Shown here piece after piece: positions 62,601 through 64,000 of a DNA stretch of 64,000 bases. How positions within the stretch are numbered: position 1 is the first letter of the stretch; each line of letters opens with the position of its first letter. Origin of the DNA: an uncultured Pseudomonadota bacterium (GTDB taxonomy: Bacteria > Pseudomonadota > Gammaproteobacteria > Burkholderiales > JALYOK01). A model generated the notes under the pieces. It searched no databases. It worked only from the letters and a program-made list of their open reading frames with translations, and was not told the DNA's origin. Location of the stretch: contig CADEHE010000016.1 of assembly GCA_902826775.1 (NCBI GenBank), positions 40,088-104,087 on the forward strand, read 5' to 3'. The translations under genes and the position numbers were made by a program.

Positions 62601-62915
62601 CGCAACTCGATTCTGTTGGTCGACTTTATCAATTTGCAGTTGGAGCAAGGCGTCGACTTTCAGCGAGCGGTGATTCAAGCAGGCAGCACGCGCGCCAAGC
62701 CCATCGCTCTGACAGGGTTGGCGGCGATGCTCGGCGCGGTCTTTATTCTCGACGATCCGATATTTAACGGACTGGCGATCTCGTTGATCTTCGGCATCTT
62801 CGTCTCCACTTTACTGACGTTGGTTGTTATTCCGGTGCTTTACTACGCAGCGAACTATCGCCGGATCGGCAAAACTGAAACGGTCGGCACGGCTGCGGTG
62901 CCGGTCGGAATATAG
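59688..62915 (+). CDS. RND efflux permease
   Basis: This 1075-residue inner-membrane RND permease of the AcrB/hydrophobe-amphiphile type has twelve helices and two large periplasmic loops. Helix 4 holds the proton-relay pair Asp-Asp near residues 417-418 (GILVDDAIVVVENIHRH). Porter-domain parts such as VFIPFPGASAKDVENLVTIP and QDVRNALQLAN fit the family. Start is GTG 59688, 9 bp after sqr. The substrate is unknown; the operon suggests sulfur-related or thiol-conjugated compounds. It is usual length for RND permeases. Confidence 0.92.
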   Translation: MGISGRTAAFFLKSQLTPLLALLGMLLGLYAVLVTPREEEPQINVTMANVFIPFPGASAKDVENLVTIPAEQVLSQITGLEHVYSVTKPGLAILTVQFKVGEDRVAALVRLHDTIQANRDWVSPYLGVGEPIIKPKGIDDVPIVALTLWTADETRGAFELQQVAHSLEIELKRVPGTREVYTLGGPDHVVRVLLDPERMNAHQISAQDVRNALQLANASQPSGTLFKENQEILLQTGTYLTSAADVKQLVVGVSNGRPVFVADVAEVADGPDQPNRYVWHGTGRAASSAVRGEFPAVTIAVSKKAGENASTVAERLIERIEQLRGTVIPAGVEINVTRDYGATANDKAMKLIQKLLFATASVVALVFFMLGRREAIIVGMAVILTLAVTLFASWAWGFTLNRVSLFALIFSIGILVDDAIVVVENIHRHRALSHAPLSEIIPRAVDEVGGPTILATFTVIAALLPMAFVSGLMGPYMSPIPINASAGMLLSLAIAFVVTPWLALKLLPAHQHASAIEETRLTRLFTRLLSPFLRQRAGWHHRFWLGIAVISMVAIAVSLPAVKAVVLKMLPFDNKSEFQVVVDTPMGTPLEQTAAVLRDIGAYLQTVPEVTDYQAYAGTSAPINFNGLVRQYYLRAASNLGDLQVNLQDKHLRKRKSHDIAAAVRAPIDAIAARHGAKAKVIEVPPGPPVLSPIVAEVYGPDYESQMRVAKRVREVFASNADIVGIDDSVDDPAPKLVLRVLQDKAAIAGVTQKDVVETMQMGLAGLDATPVHSGTAKYEMPVRISLPPARQSNLDEFLKLTVRANDGHLVPLSELVSVTPVERDRTIYRKDLLPVVYVIGDMGGKLDSPLYGMFAMRPKLTAAVLPEGGVLGEYFIKQPADPYREYAIKWDGEWQVTYETFRDMGIAYGVGLILIYLLVVAQFRSYLTPLIIMAPIPLTVIGVMPGHALLGAQFTATSMIGMIALAGIIVRNSILLVDFINLQLEQGVDFQRAVIQAGSTRAKPIALTGLAAMLGAVFILDDPIFNGLAISLIFGIFVSTLLTLVVIPVLYYAANYRRIGKTETVGTAAVPVGI

Positions 62916-62938
62916 TGAATTTCTGTTTGGAGAATGCA

Positions 62939-63148
62939 ATGACTATCAATCAATACGTGAGGATATTCGCCGGCCTGTTCGTGCTGATCTCGCTAGGCTT
63001 GGGCGTGCAAGGTAGCCCGTTCTTCCATAGCTCGAACTGGCTGTGGTTTACGGCCTTTGTCGGCGCGAACTTGTTCCAGAGCGGCTTCACCAAGTTCTGC
63101 CCGCTCGAAATCTTTCTGCGCAAAGCCGGTGTCGCGCGGGGTGCGTAA
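62939..63148 (+). CDS. DUF2892 (YgaP-like) membrane protein
   Basis: This 69-residue protein with two membrane helices belongs to DUF2892, the membrane part of YgaP-type rhodaneses. FVGANLFQSGFTKFCPLEIF is the family signature with a conserved Cys. It is commonly found in bigR/blh operons, where it may help move or buffer sulfur species. The ATG at 62939 follows a GGAG site; GTG 62915, overlapping the permease stop, is also in frame. Confidence 0.9.
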   Translation: MTINQYVRIFAGLFVLISLGLGVQGSPFFHSSNWLWFTAFVGANLFQSGFTKFCPLEIFLRKAGVARGA

Positions 63149-63226
63149 CTGTACGCGCAGCGCTGAATTGCAAATGAGTAGCCGCGGCTTAGTGAGTGGA
63201 CAACAATCTCGATGGGAGGGGGAGTA

Positions 63227-63661
63227 ATGAGCACCGAAAAGGTTTATTCCGGCAGTTGTTTTTGTGGCGCTGTGCAACTGGAGGTTCGAGGCGAACCGGC
63301 CGCCGCTGGATATTGCCACTGCGATTCCTGCCGCCGTTGGTCCGCTGCCCCGGTGAACGCTTTTTCATTGTGGAAGCCGGAGTCAGTCAAGGTTACGCAC
63401 GGTGCCGACAATCTCGGCGTGTACAACAAAACCGAGCGCAGTTACCGCAAGTGGTGCAAGACCTGCGGCGGTCACGTGTTCACCGAACACCCCGGGTTCG
63501 AGTTGATCGACGTGTACGCCGCTGTCATTCCGGACTACCCGTTCGAACCGCATCTGCATGTGTTCTACGAGGAGACGGTGTTGCCCCTGCGCGACGGTTT
63601 GCCGAAGATGGCGGATATCCCCGCGCAAATGGGGGGCTCCGGCAAGACGCTGCCGGAGTGA
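63227..63661 (+). CDS. GFA family glutathione-dependent zinc protein
   Basis: This 144-residue protein of the Gfa (glutathione-dependent formaldehyde-activating-like) fold holds the zinc-binding cysteines in YSGSCFCGAVQLEV, GYCHCDSCRRWSAAP and KWCKTCGGHVFTEHP. The family was named for formaldehyde-glutathione adduct formation, but most members have other unknown roles. It follows DUF2892 by 78 bp in the same direction; given the persulfide operon, a role with glutathione adducts is plausible. GGGAGGGGGAG precedes ATG 63227. Confidence 0.88.
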   Translation: MSTEKVYSGSCFCGAVQLEVRGEPAAAGYCHCDSCRRWSAAPVNAFSLWKPESVKVTHGADNLGVYNKTERSYRKWCKTCGGHVFTEHPGFELIDVYAAVIPDYPFEPHLHVFYEETVLPLRDGLPKMADIPAQMGGSGKTLPE

Positions 63662-64000
63662 AGTGCCGAGCCTGAGTTTATTCATGGCAAGTACTTCTCA
63701 GCCTTTAGCAGCCGGATCGAGTCTGGGGCATGCTCGGCTTGAACGGAGTTTGTCGCGAATTGAGAGAACATCAACAAGCGTCTCAGCAGGCGAGGGCGTG
63801 CACGCGAAGTCGCCGCTCAAACCGGCGAAGCCGGCAAACCTAAGCAAGGAGATCGAGTGGAAGCCGCCGAAGCGCTGATAGTTGCGCGCGCGCCGCGGCA
63901 GCAGTGTGCCGGCGGGTTTTGAAGCCGAGACTATCGACCTGCGCACCTAAGCAGCGATCCCAACTTCGTTCAGTAGCTCAGATTGCATACAGGACGGGTT
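63662..64000. other. Right-end stretch without a recognised gene
   Basis: These 339 bp to the window edge contain only short frames without ribosome-binding sites or recognisable similarity. No tRNA or terminator is convincing. A gene may begin beyond the edge. Confidence 0.4.

Noticed and set aside
63558..63878. A 106-codon frame after the GFA gene
   Set aside because: It starts inside the GFA gene in another frame, and its downstream part is Lys/Pro/Ala-rich with no recognisable similarity or start site.
63960..64000. TAGCTCAGATTG near the right edge as the start of a tRNA
   Set aside because: The D-arm cannot close (GCTC without a matching GAGC at the right distance) and the remaining bases are outside the window.

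Overview
The window looks like a betaproteobacterial chromosome, probably Burkholderiales or a close relative. The basis is a high-GC sequence, a complete ccmABCDEFGHI operon, several small families I know mainly from that class (DUF2863, DUF1840, DUF2237, DUF2783), the purM / AI-2E-transporter divergent pair, and a Tn4371/RP4-like trb conjugation module at the left edge. Species cannot be named from the sequence alone. I see no rRNA, tRNA, CRISPR array, insertion sequence or transposase.

Layout. 1-4497: the 3' end of a mating-pair-formation operon (trbL fragment, trbF, trbG, trbI, DUF2274), followed by 524 bp without a convincing gene that may hold the end of the integrative element. 5022-11788: a beta-CASP metallo-hydrolase, a secreted polysaccharide-lyase-like protein and several small conserved or secreted proteins. 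11958-15849: a tight three-gene unit coding for a TIR-CHASE2 membrane protein and two FecR-type lipoproteins; this is the most unusual system in the window. 16040-25107: a glutaminyl cyclase, a CelD-like acetyltransferase and the full cytochrome c maturation operon. 25151-30538: ferredoxin-NADP reductase, a split AtuA-type pair, a MetE-like methyltransferase, a small secreted barrel-like protein and an EAL protein. 30757-34645: a flavoprotein monooxygenase with its DUF2783 partner, and an overlapping pair for a lipoprotein and a HExxH metalloprotease-like protein. 34723-41733: DNA glycosylase, ACT/PFL pair, ketopantoate-reductase-like enzyme, purM, AI-2E-type transporter and a trypsin-like protease.

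41849-49923 is a sugar locus: frcK-like kinase divergent from frcBCA and a ROK regulator, with a xylulokinase further on and, between them, a DMT transporter and a short peptide gene with a double-glycine leader. 50042-53857 holds an FAH-family enzyme, a long secreted coiled-coil protein, Dps and a perfect FNR/Anr box. 53894-63661 is a sulfide/persulfide locus: a BigR-like ArsR repressor with a TauE/SafE exporter (and an aminotransferase) faces an operon of persulfide dioxygenase, RND adaptor, sulfide:quinone oxidoreductase, RND permease, DUF2892 and GFA proteins across a well-formed divergent promoter/operator.

Functional reading (inference): the host respires with c-type cytochromes, takes up fructose-type sugars by an ABC system, detoxifies or oxidises sulfide with BigR control, and carries or once carried a conjugative element. 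Start codons are my choice from ribosome-binding sites, overlaps and family lengths, and several are flagged as uncertain.
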